NCBI RefSeq assembly: GCF_011752995.1
Contig: NZ_VWWL01000021.1
Location: forward strand, 62,001-126,000
DNA: 64,000 nt
Direction: 5' to 3'
Source of the DNA: Burkholderia sp. Ax-1724
Lineage (GTDB): Bacteria > Pseudomonadota > Gammaproteobacteria > Burkholderiales > Burkholderiaceae
The notes beneath the pieces were generated by a model that saw nothing but the letters and a program-made list of their open reading frames with translations, was not told where the DNA came from and made no database searches. Of the stretch, positions 43,431 to 52,399 are shown one piece after another. The stretch's first letter is position 1, and every line of letters starts with the position of its first letter. The position numbers were made by a program, and so were the translations under genes.

Positions 43431-44747
43431 ATGGAAACCACCACGCCGATCGCACCGCCGCGCGCGGGCGTCTCACCCGCGCACGCCCGCCACCACGCCG
43501 CACCGCCGCGGCGCGCCACTGCGCTTTACATTCTCGTGTTGCTCGCACTGGTTTCACTGCTCGGCTATTACGATCGCTTCCTGATCGCAATCGTCACGCA
43601 GGCCATCAAGTCGGACATGCACGTGAGCGACGCCCGCATCAGCCTGCTTTCGGGACTCGGCTTCGCCGCCGTGTACTCGCTGCTCGCGGTGCCGATCGCG
43701 CGCCTGTCGGACGGCGGCCGGCGCGTGCGCGTGCTGAGCCTTTCGCTGACCGTCTGGTCGGCGATGACCGCGCTGTGCGGCGTCGCGCCCAGCTTTGGCG
43801 TGCTGCTGTTGGCGCGGCTCGGTGTAGGCGTCGGCGAGGCCGGCGGCAATCCGACGATTCATGCGCTCGTCTCGGACACGTTCGAGCGGCGCTGGCGCGG
43901 CACGGCGCTATCGGTCGTGGTGGTGGTGGGCGGTTGCGGCTATATGGCGGCAAGCTTCATCGGCGGCTGGATCGTCGATCACTGGGGCTGGCGCATGGCC
44001 TTCATTGCCGGCGCGGCGCCCGGTCCGCTGCTCGCGCTGCTGCTCTGGCTCACCGTCAAGGAGCCGCACGCCGCCGCACCGCGCGTGCAGGAAAGCCTCT
44101 GGCGCGCAACCCGCGTGCTGCTCGCGCGCCGTGCGTTCCTGCTCCTTTGCCTGGGCGTAGCGGTGTGCTCGGTGGGCTCATTCGCAGTACTGAGCTGGGT
44201 GCCGGCGTTTCTCATGCGCCACTACCATCTCACGGCCGCGCGCGTGGGCGCCACCTACGGGCTGACGATGGGCCTTGCGACTATCGCCGCGCTGCTGTTC
44301 GGCGGCGTGCTCGTCGACCTGCTCGCACGCCGCGACATGCGCTGGAGCCTGCGCCTGCCCGCGCTGTCGTTCGCGCTCGCCTCGCCGCTCACGCTCGCGT
44401 TCCTGTACACCGATAGCCTGGACATCGCGCTCGCCATCTCGCTGCCCATGACGTTCTTCGCCGGTCTCTCGACGAGCCCTTCCTACGCGCTGATCCAGTC
44501 CCTCGCGGGCAGCCGCTATCGGGCAACGGCCTCGGCGTTGTTCCTGCTCTTCACTTACCTGATCGGCATGGGCATCGGTCCCTCGCTTGCGGGCGTGCTC
44601 AGCGACTTCTTTGCCGCGAGTGCCGGCCCCGATGCCTTGCGTCACGCACTTGCCGTCGTTTCGCTCACCTATATTGCCGGGGCGCTGCTGATCGCGAGCG
44701 GATCGCGCACGCTGCTGCGCGAACTCGCGATGGCGGAGCACGACTGA
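43431..44747 (+). CDS. MFS transporter
   Basis: This 438-residue protein has a disordered, His/Pro-rich N-terminal tail of about 28 residues and twelve helices. The MFS motif A region reads ARLSDGGRRVRVL and the D-R segment YYDRFLIAIVTQAIKSDMHVSD is typical of spinster/hexuronate-like MFS carriers. GNPTIHALVSDTFERRWRGTA lies in the first-half loop. It probably imports the substrate of the upstream phosphoesterase or its product. The gap to the upstream gene is 25 bases. Confidence 0.87.
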   Translation: METTTPIAPPRAGVSPAHARHHAAPPRRATALYILVLLALVSLLGYYDRFLIAIVTQAIKSDMHVSDARISLLSGLGFAAVYSLLAVPIARLSDGGRRVRVLSLSLTVWSAMTALCGVAPSFGVLLLARLGVGVGEAGGNPTIHALVSDTFERRWRGTALSVVVVVGGCGYMAASFIGGWIVDHWGWRMAFIAGAAPGPLLALLLWLTVKEPHAAAPRVQESLWRATRVLLARRAFLLLCLGVAVCSVGSFAVLSWVPAFLMRHYHLTAARVGATYGLTMGLATIAALLFGGVLVDLLARRDMRWSLRLPALSFALASPLTLAFLYTDSLDIALAISLPMTFFAGLSTSPSYALIQSLAGSRYRATASALFLLFTYLIGMGIGPSLAGVLSDFFAASAGPDALRHALAVVSLTYIAGALLIASGSRTLLRELAMAEHD

Positions 44748-44863
44748 TCCGCGCCCGCCGCGCGATTGCCGCGCCCTTGCCCACATCACGACAACAGAAC
44801 CCCAGCACGACAGCTAACCGCTTCGCACGCCCCCTTCCACTACGCTATTTCGCCGCTCCGACC

Positions 44864-46336
44864 ATGAACGCTCACTGCCGCTCCTTACGACAGACTCGCC
44901 AGAGCCTGCCCGCGCGTCGAAGACGCCGCTTTCTCCCGCACCGTCCCGCCATGAGCGCGATGCTGCTCTCGGGTGCCTTCACGTTGCTGTGCAACGCCGA
45001 AAGTGCCTGGTCCGACACGCTCAATTCCGCGCAGGCCGACCCGGCCGTCGACGCCGCTCGCGCCGCCGCGCTCACGACGCCGCCCGCCTCCGCTCTGGCG
45101 CCCGGCAGCGAATTCGCGTCGCTGCAGCCGAAAGGCTTCAACCTCGCGCTGCCCGGCCCCGCCGACACGGTCGACCCCGAGGCTTTCGGCATGCGCCGCG
45201 CGCTGGCCGACGCCGGTATCGGCTTTATCGGCATGAATCTGTTCAACATGGCGTACAACACGCTGCAAGGCTCGGCGCGCAGCAATAACGGCACACAGCA
45301 GTACAACGGCCAAACCTTTTCGTACACCAACAGTTTTATCGCCGGCGTGACGTATGATCTCTCGCGCTTCGGCATTCCGGACGGCCAGTTCTACGTCGCG
45401 GGTATCAACACGACGGTTTCCTGGGCGCCGCTCGGCCCCAACAAGACCAGTCTCTCGCAGATGACCTACTACCAGACGCTATTCAGCAAGCGCCTGGAAC
45501 TCAAGCTCGGCTATACGACGAACACGTGGCAATTCGCCAATATCTACGTGGGCGGCAGCCTGGCCTCGAGCGTGTTCGGCCCTTCGGGCAGCATTCCGAT
45601 TCAGGGCGGCATGTCGAGCAATAGCACGCCCACTCCGGGGATCAACCTCAAGTATTGGGTGACCGACAAGTGGTACCTGCAGGGTGCGGTACAGCGCTCC
45701 GTCAATCCCGACGGCCTGCAGGCCGAGACCCAATACAATCCCACGGGCTTCGACTGGTCCACGCCGAACTCGGGCGCCCTCTATCTCGGCGAAGCGGGCT
45801 ATCAGCGCGCGCCGGCGGCAGACCGGCCGATGACGTGGATGCGCGTCGGCGGCGCGTACAACACGAGCAACTTCAAGAGCTACGAGCATCCCGGCACGCG
45901 CGTCGACCATAACGGCTATCTCTACTTCGTCGGCGATCGTCAGCTGTGGCAGACGCATCCTTCGGGCGCACCGGGGCGCGGACTCTATGCGGGAGCCTCG
46001 GTCATGTATGCGCCTCCTTACGCGAATGCCGTTTCGCAGTACTATGAATTACGGCTGTACGCCAAAGGGATATTCGAGAGCCGGCCTTACGATCTGATCT
46101 CGCTTGTCGCGACCGATAGCGTGTGGGGCAGCGACGCGATCCGCGTTTCGCAGGCGGCCGGCAATCTCGTGCATCGAGACAGCAAGGCGATTACGCTTTC
46201 CTGGAGCGCGCGGCTCGTGCGCGGCGTTTACGGCAGTCTCGGCGTCGGATACGTCAACCATCCGACCAGCATTGCCTATAAGCCGGAAACGGGCTCGGCA
46301 CTCAATCTGCTCGGCAATCTGAATATTTTCTTCTAA
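44864..46336 (+). CDS. OprB-like carbohydrate-selective outer membrane porin
   Basis: About 490 residues, with a basic N-terminal region and a hydrophobic core (AMLLSGAFTLLCNAESAWS) as export signal, then an OprB-type barrel (WVTDKWYLQGAVQRSVNPDG, GLYAGASVMYAPPYANAVSQYYELRLYAKGIF) ending in LGNLNIFF with terminal Phe. It would admit a sugar or similar polar compound. The start is uncertain: ATG 44864 or ATG 44777, neither with a good ribosome site. It follows the MFS gene by about 30-115 bases and completes an uptake-plus-hydrolysis set. Confidence 0.85.
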   Translation: MNAHCRSLRQTRQSLPARRRRRFLPHRPAMSAMLLSGAFTLLCNAESAWSDTLNSAQADPAVDAARAAALTTPPASALAPGSEFASLQPKGFNLALPGPADTVDPEAFGMRRALADAGIGFIGMNLFNMAYNTLQGSARSNNGTQQYNGQTFSYTNSFIAGVTYDLSRFGIPDGQFYVAGINTTVSWAPLGPNKTSLSQMTYYQTLFSKRLELKLGYTTNTWQFANIYVGGSLASSVFGPSGSIPIQGGMSSNSTPTPGINLKYWVTDKWYLQGAVQRSVNPDGLQAETQYNPTGFDWSTPNSGALYLGEAGYQRAPAADRPMTWMRVGGAYNTSNFKSYEHPGTRVDHNGYLYFVGDRQLWQTHPSGAPGRGLYAGASVMYAPPYANAVSQYYELRLYAKGIFESRPYDLISLVATDSVWGSDAIRVSQAAGNLVHRDSKAITLSWSARLVRGVYGSLGVGYVNHPTSIAYKPETGSALNLLGNLNIFF

Positions 46337-46526
46337 GGAATCGACAGGGCAGCGACTCTCGTTGTTAGTCGATCTTGAGTCGCTGCAATTTCCGCCGTCA
46401 CGCCGCCGCACCAATCGTCATGCCGCAGAGCGGCGATCGGACAGCGAACCGCTCCAGGCAATCGAAGTTTTTCCGCCCAACCCGGCCTCTGTCGGCTAGC
46501 GCATTTTCGGTAACGTTCTGCTTTTC

Positions 46527-47768
46527 TTACTGTCCCTTCACCGAGGCCCGGAACGGCTGAAAGGCCTTCCACATTTCCTTCGAAAAAATTTCCGGTTCCT
46601 CGAACGCCGCGAAGTGGCCACCGGCGTCTACCCGGTTCCAGTAAAAAATTTCGCTCCAGGATTGTTCCGCCCACGCCCGAGGTGGATTGAAAGTCTCGGA
46701 AGGAAACAGGCTGGCGCCCATGGGGATTTCGATTTTTCCGCCGCCGGACCGGCTCGGCGAGAAGAACTCGTGGCTGCGAATGGTTTCTCCAACGCCTTCC
46801 CAATACAACCGCGATGCAGATGTTCCTGTACCGGTGTACCAATAGAGCGAAATGTCATCCAGCATTTGATCGCGAGTCAAAGCGTCCTCGGGTTTTCCGA
46901 AGTTGTCCGTCCAATCCCAGAACTTCTCATAGATCCACATGGCAAGTGCCAGCGGCGAATCATTGAGTGCGTAGCCAATGGTTTGCGGGCGAGTGTTCAT
47001 CTGATCGGCGTAACCCGTGCCCCGGGTGACGAAGTATTCGATGCCGGCCAGTGCTTTCATCTCTTCCTTCGTTGGATTTGACGGGAGTTCTGCGGGAACG
47101 ACCATGGGAAGATTCACATGGGCTGCGAGAAGGCCTTGAGGCCTCTGGCTGGCAAGCGCCGTCGTGATGGCGGAGCCCCAATCCCCACCTTGGGCCACCC
47201 AGCCTCGGTAACCCAGACGCTCTGTCATCAGTACAGCCCAGGCACGCGCTATACGGCTCGGGTTCCAACCCAGATCACGAGGTATGTCCGAAAGACCATA
47301 ACCGGGAATGGCCGGGACAACGACGTGAAAAGCATCTTCCTCCCTCCCCCCAAACCGGGTCGGGTCGGTCAGGCGCTCGATGACATCGAGAAATTCGGCT
47401 ACGGACCCCGGCCAGCCATGCGTCATGATGATAGGTAAGGCGTTCTCATGCGCCGATCGCGCGTGAATGAAGTAGATGCCAACCCCATCGATCCGGGTGC
47501 GGAATTGCGGAAAACTATTCAGGCGCGCCTCAAATCGGTGCCAGTCATAACTTTGCTTCCAATACGCGATCAAGTCCTGGGCCGCGGCTAAAGGCACGCC
47601 CTGAGACCAGTCGGCTACCAACTCGCGGTCCGGCCAGCGAATCAGGTCGAGGCGGTTTTTTAGATCGTCAATCGCCGCCTGAGGCACATCGAGTTCGAAC
47701 GGGGTAACGCGCTCGGTCGCCGGCGGCAATACGAGTGTTTGCGCAGGCACGGGCATCGAAGAGTTCAT
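46527..47768 (-). CDS. Epoxide hydrolase with N-terminal EHN domain
   Basis: This 413-residue protein has an N-terminal EHN segment (residues ~20-130, DLIRWPDRELVADWSQGVPL) and an alpha/beta-hydrolase core with the oxyanion HGWPGS (117-122), nucleophile Asp196 in GGDWGS, and the catalytic His in DAGGHFAAFEEPE near the C-terminus. It would open epoxides to diols, as in microsomal-type bacterial homologues. It is divergent from a TetR regulator with two strong palindromes between them, so it is probably repressed by that regulator. Confidence 0.9.
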   Translation of the reverse strand: MNSSMPVPAQTLVLPPATERVTPFELDVPQAAIDDLKNRLDLIRWPDRELVADWSQGVPLAAAQDLIAYWKQSYDWHRFEARLNSFPQFRTRIDGVGIYFIHARSAHENALPIIMTHGWPGSVAEFLDVIERLTDPTRFGGREEDAFHVVVPAIPGYGLSDIPRDLGWNPSRIARAWAVLMTERLGYRGWVAQGGDWGSAITTALASQRPQGLLAAHVNLPMVVPAELPSNPTKEEMKALAGIEYFVTRGTGYADQMNTRPQTIGYALNDSPLALAMWIYEKFWDWTDNFGKPEDALTRDQMLDDISLYWYTGTGTSASRLYWEGVGETIRSHEFFSPSRSGGGKIEIPMGASLFPSETFNPPRAWAEQSWSEIFYWNRVDAGGHFAAFEEPEIFSKEMWKAFQPFRASVKGQ

Positions 47769-47826
47769 AGGGGTTCCTGGTGGGCGCTGCCCGCGCTCGA
47801 TACAGCTCGACAGCGAAGTTAGGCGG

Positions 47827-47858
47827 CACTATATTGTAACGATCGCTACAATATAGTG
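47827..47858. promoter_or_regulatory. TetR operator candidate, site 1 (epoxide hydrolase side)
   Basis: CACTATATTGTA and TACAATATAGTG are perfect 12-bp inverted arms around an 8-base centre. The inner core TTGTA-N8-TACAA matches site 2. Confidence 0.75.
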
Positions 47859-47882
47859 CGCTAAATTCGTGCCGTCAACGAA

Positions 47883-47902
47883 ATTGTAGCGGTCGTTACA
47901 AT
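47883..47902. promoter_or_regulatory. TetR operator candidate, site 2 (regulator side)
   Basis: ATTGTAGCGGTCGTTACAAT shares TTGTA-N8-TACAA with site 1 and lies 16 bases upstream of the regulator ATG, suitable for autorepression. Confidence 0.72.
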
Positions 47903-47918
47903 TAAGGAAAATCGGACT

Positions 47919-48521
47919 ATGGCTCGGAAAATTGCATTCGACTACGAAGAGGCCCTTGACGCCGCCCTCGCACTATTCTGGCAACGCGGCTATGCCCAGA
48001 CCGGATTGCGTGACTTACTGAAGGTCATGCGCATTGGAGAAGGGTCTTTTTACAATAGCCACAAAAGCAAGAAGCAGTTGTACTTTGCTTGCATTGAACG
48101 CTACGAAAAGCAGATCGTTGCCAGGCGCATGGAAGCTCTCGCGAACGCGCCGACAGCGCTCGAAGGAGTCCAGGCATTTTTTGCAGTAGTCCTTGACTGT
48201 CTGGACGATTCCGCAACCCCATCGAAGTTGTGCATGCTGGCCGCCATGGAAGCTCCGGAGGTATTGGACGATCCCGACTTGCGCAAGCGCGCGGAGCGGA
48301 GCCTCACGGAACTGCAATCGGCAGTGGCTACCCGGTTGCGCGAAGACAAGGAAAAGGGGCTATTGCAGCCGTCGCTGGCCCCCATGATGGTCGCCTCCAT
48401 CATCGTCACCTTCCTGCAAGGTCTCTGGCGCGTGGCGATGGTTTCTTACGATCGCGCAAACATCGAGCAACAACTCGACGTGCTTCTCCATGGTATTGGC
48501 GTAAGTAATCAGATCTGCTGA
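47919..48521 (+). CDS. TetR/AcrR-family transcriptional repressor
   Basis: This 200-residue protein has an N-terminal HTH (residues ~9-55: ALDAALALFWQRGYAQTGLRDLL, then GEGSFYNSHKSKKQLYFAC) and a C-terminal ligand domain with a Cys (SKLCMLAAMEAPEV) as in several TetR/AcrR repressors of this size. It is divergent from the epoxide hydrolase gene; two related palindromes in the intergenic region make it a likely local repressor responding to an epoxide or electrophile. Confidence 0.88.
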   Translation: MARKIAFDYEEALDAALALFWQRGYAQTGLRDLLKVMRIGEGSFYNSHKSKKQLYFACIERYEKQIVARRMEALANAPTALEGVQAFFAVVLDCLDDSATPSKLCMLAAMEAPEVLDDPDLRKRAERSLTELQSAVATRLREDKEKGLLQPSLAPMMVASIIVTFLQGLWRVAMVSYDRANIEQQLDVLLHGIGVSNQIC

Positions 48522-48650
48522 TCGTATTCCACGCCGAAGCCTTCCGGTCGGATAGTGCACGTGAGTCTCGCGCCTCGCTCTGCCAAAGAATTGGGAACGG
48601 GGCGGACGCGATAGAATCGTGCGACCTGTCACGTCAGTCCGGGGGAAACG

Positions 48651-49478
48651 ATGGAACACCGCAAGCCCTTGCCTTCTCCTCCAATGGCCGTCCTGGCCGC
48701 CGGGGTCCGTTCGCTGCTCGTGGCCACGCTCGCGGCAGCTTCCCTGCTATGCGCCCGCACGGCGTCTGCCGCCGAATTGATCCAGATCCCGAGCCGGCCG
48801 GACGTCACGCAAGGCATCTGGCTCGATGCGCCATCGAGCACCCCGCCCTGGATCGTGATCCTGTTCGCCGGCGACAACGGCAACGTCGGGCTGGCCAGTA
48901 GCGGCCCGATGCGAATGGCGGGCAATTTCGTCCTCCGGACTGCCTCGTACTGGACCGGCCTCGGCGACGCCGCGGTGATCTTCGACACGCCTTCGGATCA
49001 TCCGGATGGCATGGACGACCCCTTCCGCCTGAGCGACCCGGCCCGCCAGGACGTCGCAGCCGCGATCTCGGTACTGCGGCAGCGCTACCCGCAAGCGAAG
49101 ATCGCACTGGTCGGCACGAGCCGCGGCACGATTACGGTCGGCAATCTGCTCAAGCGCAGCCCTGATATCGCCGACGCGTTCGTCCTCACCTCGCCCGTCA
49201 CGGTGGCAAGAGGTTCGCAAGCCGGGCTATCGGGGCTCGCGTGGCCGGAAAATCATGCGCGCGTGCTGGTCGTCTCCAATGAAAACGACGGCTGCATGGT
49301 TTCCCCATTCGGCAATGCACGGAGTCTCGCGTCCGGCAATGGCTTCGCCTTCATCGCCGTCTCCAGTTCGGCGGGAGGCGGCAGCAAGCGAGCCGAATGC
49401 GGCGCCCACGCGCCTCACGGCTTTCTTGGGATCGAGCAGCAAGTTCTGGACGACATCAGCGGCTGGCTGCAGCACTGA
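48651..49478 (+). CDS. Secreted alpha/beta-hydrolase-fold protein
   Basis: This 275-residue protein has a signal peptide (LLVATLAAASLLCARTASA) and an alpha/beta-hydrolase core with the nucleophile elbow GTSRGT (Ser) near residue 165, an Asp/Glu in VSNENDGC, and a His near the end in HAPHGFLGIEQQV. It is likely a periplasmic esterase or peptidase-like hydrolase; the substrate is unknown. A GGGGGAAA ribosome site precedes ATG 48651. It converges on the 2-aminomuconate deaminase gene with eight bases between. Confidence 0.8.
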   Translation: MEHRKPLPSPPMAVLAAGVRSLLVATLAAASLLCARTASAAELIQIPSRPDVTQGIWLDAPSSTPPWIVILFAGDNGNVGLASSGPMRMAGNFVLRTASYWTGLGDAAVIFDTPSDHPDGMDDPFRLSDPARQDVAAAISVLRQRYPQAKIALVGTSRGTITVGNLLKRSPDIADAFVLTSPVTVARGSQAGLSGLAWPENHARVLVVSNENDGCMVSPFGNARSLASGNGFAFIAVSSSAGGGSKRAECGAHAPHGFLGIEQQVLDDISGWLQH

Positions 49479-49486
49479 TCGTTCGA

Positions 49487-49933
49487 TCACTCCGAACCCG
49501 TGAGCGGCCGATAAGCGACCGCCTTGATCTCGACTCTCAGATGCGGGTGCGGCAACTGGTGGACCGCAACCGTCGTGCGGGCAGGCCCGGAAAAGTCGAA
49601 GTACTCCGCGTAGACCTCGTTGTAGCCCTTGAAGTCCCCCATATCGACCAGATAAGTGCAGACTTCGACCACGTCCTCAAGGCCCGCCTTTTCGCTCTCG
49701 AGAATTGACCGGATGTTCTCGATAACCGCCCGCGTTTGCTCGCGAATGTCCATTGTGAGAACGCCTGGCTCGTCCGAACTCGCGCCCGCAACACTGTTGT
49801 CGGCCCGGCGCGAACTCGTGCCGGAGACGAATAGAAAATCACCCGCGCGTTTGATATGCGGATACTTCCCTCTGGGAGTCGCACGCCCCGGCACAACGGT
49901 TGCCGTCGTTGCCTGGTTCCGGAAGTCCTTCAC
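49487..49933 (-). CDS. amnD: 2-Aminomuconate deaminase (RidA family)
   Basis: This 148-residue Rid-family protein has the AmnD-like elements FLFVSGTSSRRADNSVAG, REQTRAVIENI and VVEVCTYLVDMGDFKGYNEVYAEYF, and a C-terminal HPHLRVEIKAVAY with Arg and Glu in the Rid ligand pocket. It would hydrolyse 2-aminomuconate to 4-oxalocrotonate plus ammonia. Function is assigned from position as the last gene of the dioxygenase/dehydrogenase run. AGGAGGTGAG is a strong ribosome site before ATG 49933. Confidence 0.82.
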   Translation of the reverse strand: MKDFRNQATTATVVPGRATPRGKYPHIKRAGDFLFVSGTSSRRADNSVAGASSDEPGVLTMDIREQTRAVIENIRSILESEKAGLEDVVEVCTYLVDMGDFKGYNEVYAEYFDFSGPARTTVAVHQLPHPHLRVEIKAVAYRPLTGSE

Positions 49934-49964
49934 TTGCTCACCTCCTGTTGAAGGAACATGGCAC

Positions 49965-51425
49965 TCACTGCTCTACGCTTACACATACGTTGGTCAGCTC
50001 CGAATAGAAATTGAGTGAATGCAAACCGCCCTCGCGCCCGACGCCGGAAAGGCCGTTTCCACCAAATGGCGAGCGCAAGTCTCTCAGGAACCAGGTATTG
50101 ACCCACGCGGTCCCGACATTCATCGACTCCGCCACGCGATGAGCGCGATGTACATTGGAAGTCCAGATCGTGGCCGCAAGACCGTATTCGGTGTCGTTAG
50201 CACGATCGACCACCTCCGTCTCGCTGTCGAAGGGAGAGATATGGCAGATGGGGCCAAAAATCTCCTCCTTGATGCACCGGGCACTGTCTTGCAGTCCTGA
50301 GATAAGCGTGGGTTGTACCCAGAAACCCGCATCGAGTTCGCCACCCAATTGGGGAATGCTGCCGCCGGCATGGAAAATCGCCCCCTCTTCGCGAGCGAGC
50401 TGGTAGTACGACAGCACCTTGTCGCGATGGGCCGCAGAGATGAGCGGACCCAGCGTCGTCGAAGAATCCGTCGATGTTCCGAGCTTGAGAGCCGAGACGC
50501 GCTCAACCATGGTTGCGACGAATCGTTCGTAGATTGGTCGCTCGACAAAGATGCGTTCCGAGCACAGACATACCTGGCCGCTGTTCAAAAAGATGGCACG
50601 CATCATGCCCTCGACGGTCTTATCGAAATCGCAGTCGGCGAATACGATAGCCGCGTTTTTTCCTCCAAGCTCGAACGAGACGGGCTTCACATGCTTCGCC
50701 GCTGCATGCATGATTGCGGTTCCCGTCGCGGACTCGCCGGTAAATGTAATGGCGTTGATCTTCGGGTGCGTGGTAATGAATTCGCCCGCCGATCCCGGTC
50801 CCTTTCCATGCACGAGATTGAATACGCCGGGCGGCAAGCCCACCTTATGCATCACCTCGGCCAGCAACGTGGCTGTGCCCGGTGTTTCTTCAGAGGGTTT
50901 CGCAACCACGGCATTTCCGCATGCAAGAGCCGGAGCCACTTTCCAGGTCAACAGAAGCAACGGTAAATTCCATGGCGAAATGACTCCCACGACCCCGAGT
51001 GGCTTGCGCACGGTGTAGTTCAACGCATGATTGCGGTCCGATAATTCGGTTCTATACGACTCGAGCGGAGCCGTCTTCAGAATGTCGGCAAACATCCTGA
51101 AATTCGCCGCGCCTCTGGGAATATCCACATTTGAAGCAAGAGACACCGGCTTGCCGGTATCACTCATTTCGGCTTCGAGAAAGTCGTCGAAGCGGCGTTC
51201 GATCTCGTCAGCAATCCCGTACAGCATGGCCGCGCGCGTCGCAACCTTCAGCCTGCCCCATCCTCCCCGCACCGCACGATGTCCCGCGTCGACCGCGAAA
51301 TCCACGAGTTCCCGGTCAGCTTCATGTACCTCGCCAATGATCCTTCCGTTAGCCGGATTGTGATTCGGGAAACGGCTGTTGCTTTCGATAAACTCCCCGT
51401 TTACAAAATTTCTGAAATGCTTCAC
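49965..51425 (-). CDS. amnC: 2-Aminomuconate 6-semialdehyde dehydrogenase
   Basis: This 486-residue aldehyde dehydrogenase has the N-terminal KHFRNFVNGEFIES, the WNLPLLLLTWKVAPAL and AKPSEETP segments, general-base Glu in FELGGKNAA, and catalytic Cys in NSGQVCLCSERIF, the pattern of hydroxymuconic/aminomuconic semialdehyde dehydrogenases. It uses NAD+ to make 2-aminomuconate from the ring-fission product. It follows the dioxygenase subunit genes and precedes the deaminase gene by 31 bases. Confidence 0.87.
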   Translation of the reverse strand: MKHFRNFVNGEFIESNSRFPNHNPANGRIIGEVHEADRELVDFAVDAGHRAVRGGWGRLKVATRAAMLYGIADEIERRFDDFLEAEMSDTGKPVSLASNVDIPRGAANFRMFADILKTAPLESYRTELSDRNHALNYTVRKPLGVVGVISPWNLPLLLLTWKVAPALACGNAVVAKPSEETPGTATLLAEVMHKVGLPPGVFNLVHGKGPGSAGEFITTHPKINAITFTGESATGTAIMHAAAKHVKPVSFELGGKNAAIVFADCDFDKTVEGMMRAIFLNSGQVCLCSERIFVERPIYERFVATMVERVSALKLGTSTDSSTTLGPLISAAHRDKVLSYYQLAREEGAIFHAGGSIPQLGGELDAGFWVQPTLISGLQDSARCIKEEIFGPICHISPFDSETEVVDRANDTEYGLAATIWTSNVHRAHRVAESMNVGTAWVNTWFLRDLRSPFGGNGLSGVGREGGLHSLNFYSELTNVCVSVEQ

Positions 51426-51515
51426 AGCTTCTCCTCGAAACGATCACCGTGTTGAGCCGATGGCAATACGATCAGTATGACCAGGTAAAGATGCCACCGA
51501 TGTGGTATCTCAAGG

Positions 51516-52331
51516 TCAGATCACGAATTCCACGATGGTACCGCCGCTGCCATACAGCGGCGAATACTCATGAATCCTGGCGCTGGAAAACCGCCCATCC
51601 AGCGCCCCCAGGATCCAGAAGAAGTGCTTGAATCCCATGTCGACCCGGGCCTCCGACGCATACTGGGGAATGGCCGAGCGAAGCTCGTCAACGGCTCCGG
51701 CCTCGATCAACTGCAAAATGCGACGGTTCCACCGATCATCGCCTTCTGAAATGATGTGATCGGCACTCGGATCAATCGGCTCGCGAAACATCGAATACGA
51801 CAGTCCACCGATCCCCACGACGGCGACTTTCTTGCCAGCCGCATCTGCCGCGCGGGATGCAATCCGTCCGAGTGCCTCCGTTTGCCGCGGGCTGTGGTAC
51901 AGGTTGTTGGCAGCAATGACAACCGGCAGATCCGGTGTCCCGAACCCCATCAGGGTTGCGGCGGTAATGGTGCCGGTATCGATCGGAAAACCGTCGTAAT
52001 CGACGCCTTTTGCATGAACACCGCCTTGCCTGCAACCCTGGACACACGCTTCAGCAAGTTCCACGTCACTCGATATGTCGAACGGTAGATCACCGAACTC
52101 ATGCCAGTTTTCGTCTACGTGCAGTCCCGTGCTTTTGGCCCGGTTGATCCACAACTGGTCAAGCACGGCCATCCATTGGGTCGAATAGACAAGGACAACG
52201 TCGGGTTTTGAACCCGCCAGGACCTGACCCGCTTCACGCATTGCCGATGCGAGCCGCCGCCACGGCGGTACATCGCCGCGCAGCTGAGGAAGCGGGCTTC
52301 CCGGTACGAGAAATGCCGATACGATGGTCAC
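51516..52331 (-). CDS. amnA: 2-Aminophenol 1,6-dioxygenase, alpha (small) subunit
   Basis: This 271-residue LigB-superfamily protein lacks the metal-binding His pairs of its paralogue: VPGSPLPQL replaces the APHPPHLVY segment of the large subunit, as expected for the non-catalytic alpha subunit. GTG 52331 was chosen because GGAG lies six bases upstream and the length then fits known alpha subunits; the frame to 52367 has a less suitable start. It forms a heterodimer or tetramer with the product of the preceding gene, 68 bases away. Confidence 0.85.
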   Translation of the reverse strand: MTIVSAFLVPGSPLPQLRGDVPPWRRLASAMREAGQVLAGSKPDVVLVYSTQWMAVLDQLWINRAKSTGLHVDENWHEFGDLPFDISSDVELAEACVQGCRQGGVHAKGVDYDGFPIDTGTITAATLMGFGTPDLPVVIAANNLYHSPRQTEALGRIASRAADAAGKKVAVVGIGGLSYSMFREPIDPSADHIISEGDDRWNRRILQLIEAGAVDELRSAIPQYASEARVDMGFKHFFWILGALDGRFSSARIHEYSPLYGSGGTIVEFVI

Positions 52332-52399
52332 GGAATACTCCAGCTCATGTTCGTAGCAAAAGCGCACGACATACCGCCGTACACAGTCATGAATGCTGC

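Noticed and set aside
42137..43519. 460-codon minus-strand frame over the metallophosphoesterase
   Set aside because: Antisense; the plus-strand protein has four ordered phosphoesterase motifs.
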